From Spinacia oleracea (Eukaryota > Streptophyta > Magnoliopsida > Caryophyllales > Amaranthaceae): a DNA stretch of 64,000 nt. This document shows, piece by piece, positions 55,714 to 64,000 of this stretch. The stretch's first letter is position 1; each line of letters starts with the position of its first letter. The DNA lies in the NCBI RefSeq assembly GCF_020520425.1, contig NC_079491.1, forward strand, positions 1,922,001 to 1,986,000, given 5' to 3'. A program made the position numbers and the translations under genes. The notes beneath the pieces were generated by a model that was not told the DNA's origin, ran no database searches, and saw nothing but the letters and a program-made list of their open reading frames with translations.

Positions 55714-64000
<8,287 letters not shown>

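Overview
The window is nuclear DNA of a flowering plant. It is AT-rich and carries intron-split genes with canonical GT-AG junctions, plant-specific gene families (a chloroplast stromal processing peptidase and a TOM1-like VHS/GAT protein) and many small plant transposons. The families fit a eudicot. The repeats remind me of Caryophyllales, but the sequence alone does not prove that.

The dominant structural fact is a 100-N gap at 31043-31142. The 13.43 kb to its left (17612-31042) reappears to its right (31143-44570). One copy ends exactly at the left edge of the gap and the other begins exactly at the right edge. Wherever I compared them, they differ only in the lengths of simple repeats. 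This is best read as two contigs that overlap but were never merged, so the locus is probably about 50.5 kb with single copies of the genes in that segment.

Layout after removing the second copy. (1) 402-12052, minus: stromal processing peptidase (SPP), 18 exons in the window, 3' end outside it. (2) 12823-13870: two inverted RNase H remnants of LINE type and an LTR-like remnant. (3) 14401-16132, minus: the first three exons of a NOL9/GRC3-type polynucleotide kinase, cut off in exon 3, so a gene fragment. (4) 16324-23243, minus: CWF19-like 2, complete with 10 exons and 764 codons. (5) 23244-27078: a repeat-rich spacer. (6) 27079-30546, plus: a TOM1-like (TOL2-type) ubiquitin receptor with 3 exons and 410 codons. 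(7) 45501-51321, minus: a casein kinase 1-like protein with 14 exons and 462 codons. (8) 51900-55700: an AT-rich spacer with MITE and LINE debris. (9) 55714-64000, minus: a DEAH-box spliceosomal helicase (PRP2/DHX16 type), 5' end outside the window.

The genes are unrelated housekeeping functions and do not form a pathway cluster: plastid protein import, late spliceosome (CWF19L2 and PRP2), endosomal sorting and a protein kinase. The rest is mobile DNA. It includes two non-autonomous hAT-like elements with 8-bp target-site duplications, one of which contains a tRNA-like segment. It also includes a TA-flanked, GC-rich inverted-repeat family with five independent copies (three of them in introns of the kinase gene), several Stowaway-like MITEs, LINE fragments and a 1.7 kb inverted-repeat element in a helicase intron. 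I see no CRISPR array, no rRNA and no convincing functional tRNA gene, and no new biological system. The most consequential observations are the false duplication, the 81-nt stop-free in-frame intron in SPP and the new-looking repeat families.
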